Positions 14,087-15,900 of a stretch of 15,900 nt of DNA are shown here, piece after piece. How positions within the stretch are numbered: position 1 is the first letter of the stretch; every line of letters begins with the position of its first letter. The notes beneath the pieces are model-generated. The model worked only from the letters and a program-made list of their open reading frames with translations, made no database searches and was not told where the DNA came from. The translations under genes were made by a program, and so were the position numbers. The stretch comes from JBEVNX01 sp040507895 (GTDB lineage Bacteria; Desulfobacterota; Binatia; JACPRU01), in contig JBEVNX010000242.1 in NCBI GenBank assembly GCA_040507895.1, forward strand, positions 1 to 15,900. The letters run 5' to 3'.

Positions 14087-15502
14087 ATGCATCTAGAGGA
14101 CACCGATCGGTCGCCCGAATCGACGGGCGACCAATCCCCTTGGCGACCATCCACCGCGTGGTGGCGTCCAGAAGGGGCGACCGTCCACGAGTATCACCGT
14201 TCGGCCGGGACGGAGCCTGTTGCGATCAGCAGCGAGAGCTCCGGGCCCTTCGTCGCTCTACTGACTTTCACCTTCGTCATGTTGATCTCCCCTCAGTCCT
14301 TCGTCCCTGGTCTCGGCCAGCTTCGCCCAGCATGGCTTGCCGCGGTGGCTGCCGTCACCTTGCAGATTCTCGATCGTCTGAAAAAAGGCAGGCCGTTGCT
14401 CGCTTCCGGTCGCGAGACGTCGACCGTCGTTGGCTTGCTCGGGTGGGCGGTCATAACTCTACCGTTCTCGTACTGGCCTGGGGGCAGCTTTGCGACGATT
14501 ACGGAACTCTATTCCAAGACCGTCGTTATCTTCTGGCTGCTCGGTTTGACGATAGACAGCGTGCAAAGACTGAGCAAGGTCGCGTGGGCACTGAGCCTGA
14601 TGGCGATACCATTGGCCTACGTCGGAGTCTCCAACTACATGAGCGGCAACTTCATGGCGGGAGGTTACCGCCGAATCACCGGCTACGAAGGGGCATTGAC
14701 GGAGAATCCGAACGATCTGGCTCTGATGCTGAACTTGATCACTCCACTCGCTATCGGACTGTTGGCGACTCACCGAAAGTTCCTTGGGAAGTCGGTTCTG
14801 CTCGTCGTGATCGCGATGAACACGGCGGCCGTCATCTATACCCGCTCCAGGGGTGGCTTCTTGACGATCGCCGCGATCTGGCTCTTCTATGCCTGGAAGC
14901 TCACCCGTCGCCGCAAGCCTGGGTGGCCGGTTGCCATTCTGATCGCCGCTCTTCTGTGCGTCCCGATATTACCGGAGGGCTACCTCTCGCGAATGAATAC
15001 GATCACGAACATCGAAGAGGACGAGACCGGGTCGGCTCAAGGCCGGTGGGAATCGATGAAAGCAGGGACGAGCTTCATCATAGAGCATCCCGTGATCGGC
15101 GCCGGAATCGGCATGAATGGCTTAGCTCTGAATGACCTGGTCGGCGCGACTTGGCACAACGTTCACAACGCCTATCTCGAGTGTGGCATGGATCTCGGAA
15201 TTCCAGGTCTCGTTCTCTTTATCACGCTCACGGTGAGTGCTTTCCGGGCGACCAACCTCGTCTGTCGCCGAACTGCAGGCGTTGCGGGTCTCAATACGCT
15301 CTTCCACCTGGGCGAAGGGCTGCAAGGGAGCCTGTGCGCATTCGTCGTCGGCGCGTCTTTCGCTCCCGTCGCCTACAACTTCTACTTTTACTACATTGCC
15401 GGTCTCGCGGTCGGCGCCCGGCAAGCGTTACAGGCGTTCGGCGATCCGGTGGCGACGGGGACACCCGTGAGCTCCGGGCCCGGCGCCAAGGCATCCACCT
15501 GA
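14087..15502 (+). CDS. O-antigen ligase/polymerase-family membrane protein (Wzy_C)
   Basis: 471-residue predicted inner-membrane protein that joins or polymerises lipid-linked polysaccharide on the periplasmic side, as WaaL-type ligases and Wzy polymerases do. After a polar N-terminal tail of about 60 residues, many hydrophobic segments follow. Family landmarks are EGALTENPNDLALMLN (E206-N207-P208-N209-D210), YTRSRGGFLTIA, then in the large periplasmic region QGRWESMKAG (R320), HPVIGAGIGMN (from H334) and WHNVHNAYLECGMDLGIPGL (H357, N358, H360, N361). These conserved Arg and His residues are typical of the Wzy_C domain. Whether it acts as a ligase or a polymerase cannot be told. The frame extends upstream to TTG 14021, but ATG 14087 is preferred; no strong ribosome binding site is evident. 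It is transcribed divergently from the GT-C-like gene, and GC content is lower than in the left half. Confidence 0.88.
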   Translation: MHLEDTDRSPESTGDQSPWRPSTAWWRPEGATVHEYHRSAGTEPVAISSESSGPFVALLTFTFVMLISPQSFVPGLGQLRPAWLAAVAAVTLQILDRLKKGRPLLASGRETSTVVGLLGWAVITLPFSYWPGGSFATITELYSKTVVIFWLLGLTIDSVQRLSKVAWALSLMAIPLAYVGVSNYMSGNFMAGGYRRITGYEGALTENPNDLALMLNLITPLAIGLLATHRKFLGKSVLLVVIAMNTAAVIYTRSRGGFLTIAAIWLFYAWKLTRRRKPGWPVAILIAALLCVPILPEGYLSRMNTITNIEEDETGSAQGRWESMKAGTSFIIEHPVIGAGIGMNGLALNDLVGATWHNVHNAYLECGMDLGIPGLVLFITLTVSAFRATNLVCRRTAGVAGLNTLFHLGEGLQGSLCAFVVGASFAPVAYNFYFYYIAGLAVGARQALQAFGDPVATGTPVSSGPGAKAST

Positions 15503-15743
15503 TCGCTCCTTCGAACTGATCGGCATCGATCTCGCCAAGCTCCCGCGCTGCTCCGCCCCCCGCGGGCGCGCACTCTTCGAATTCACCCGTCGCGCCAACC
15601 GCATCGGGGTTCCGCATCTCGACGTCAGTCGCCTGCACACTGTGCTTGTGCATGCGGCACTTGGAGCATCGGGCGATCATCCCACCGCGCAGCGATGGTG
15701 CTCGGAACGACGTGAGTCACTGAAGCAAGGCAGCGCCGGCTAG
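15471..15743 (+). pseudogene. Possible 3' remnant of an SGNH-hydrolase-like gene
   Basis: A frame without a usable start codon runs from just inside the ligase gene's 3' end to TAG 15741-15743. It contains GRALFEFTRRANRIGVPHLD, which resembles the pre-C-terminal helix and strand (F-x5-G-x-P-x-LD) of SGNH/GDSL hydrolases, and later GDHPTAQRW, roughly like their D-x-x-HP block but one residue short. Third-position GC bias is strong in the first half and fades after about 15650. If real, it is the tail of a degraded acyl- or acetyl-esterase gene of the type often found in polysaccharide clusters. The match is short and could be coincidental. Confidence 0.2.
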
Positions 15744-15900
15744 TGCCATTACGCGGCTTCGCTGTCAAAATTTAGACGCCCGATCGCGGAGCGGCGCGAC
15801 CACTTTGTAACGTCATCGCGCCCGTTCAGCGAAAAAGCCCAACACGACCGGGCGTAAAGCGTCGAAGCACGCTCGGTATGGGGCTTGCTTAGACTCTTGC
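15503..15900. other. Gene-poor right end of the window
   Basis: No intact gene with convincing codon bias, start and homology was found on either strand. The stretch holds the possible gene remnant ending at 15743, an AT-rich palindrome at 15764-15777, and otherwise unassigned sequence. A minus-strand frame covering 15291-15680 overlaps the ligase gene and looks like a shadow. I saw no clear terminator hairpin with a T-run after the ligase gene. Confidence 0.5.
15764..15777. promoter_or_regulatory. AT-rich 14-bp imperfect palindrome, operator-like
   Basis: GTCAAAATTTAGAC reads as GTC-x-AAATTT-x-GAC, self-complementary except at one symmetric pair. It stands out as AT-rich in GC-rich surroundings and lies in the non-coding right end. 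It could be a repressor half-site pair or part of a promoter for a gene beyond the window; no known site was recognised. Confidence 0.25.

Noticed and set aside
15291..15680. A 129-codon minus-strand frame starting MIARCSKCRMH near the right end.
   Set aside because: Its C-terminal half overlaps the ligase gene out of phase and is Arg-rich. The CxxC at its start is not followed by any zinc-binding pattern I recognise.
1..15900. CRISPR arrays, tRNA or rRNA genes and insertion-sequence ends.
   Set aside because: No regularly spaced repeats, tRNA-like or rRNA-like segments, transposase motifs or flanking inverted repeats were seen.

Overview
This 15.9-kb window is from the chromosome of a high-GC Gram-negative bacterium. 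Almost every gene has strongly G/C-biased third codon positions, several genes start with GTG, and an O-antigen-ligase-type protein is present. The mix of genes would fit a Myxococcota, Binatota or other deltaproteobacterial-type lineage, but the sequence alone does not fix the taxon. I saw no rRNA, tRNA, insertion sequence or CRISPR array.

Left part (1-3749, all +): the 3' end of a HemW-like heme chaperone gene, then a short-form alpha-glucan phosphorylase whose end overlaps mutY by 8 bases. These look like housekeeping genes.

Middle part (about 3806-11664, all +): a surface-polysaccharide cluster that probably begins at a sigma70-like promoter near 3806-3835. It encodes a membrane-tethered family 2 glycosyltransferase, a UDP-galactopyranose-mutase-like flavoprotein with a membrane tail, a small membrane protein homologous to that tail, an NDP-sugar epimerase/dehydratase, a heparinase II/III-type polysaccharide lyase and the UDP-GlcNAc 2-epimerase WecB. 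Most are overlapping or closely spaced. A 190-base gap between the epimerase and the lyase may hold a decayed gene.

Right part (11665-15502): a minus-strand polytopic membrane protein with GT-C glycosyltransferase features ends immediately next to the wecB stop codon. Its start faces an O-antigen ligase/polymerase gene on the + strand across a divergent regulatory region with a good minus-strand promoter and nested repeats. This part is visibly less GC-rich than the rest. The last 400 bases hold no convincing intact gene, only a possible gene remnant and a small palindrome.

Together, the middle and right parts could supply nucleotide sugars (epimerase, WecB, possibly the mutase-like enzyme), add sugars at the membrane (family 2 and GT-C-like enzymes), polymerise or ligate the product (O-antigen ligase family) and trim or degrade it (lyase). 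The most novel-looking element is the duplicated small membrane domain, found once fused to the flavoenzyme and once as the free-standing next gene.
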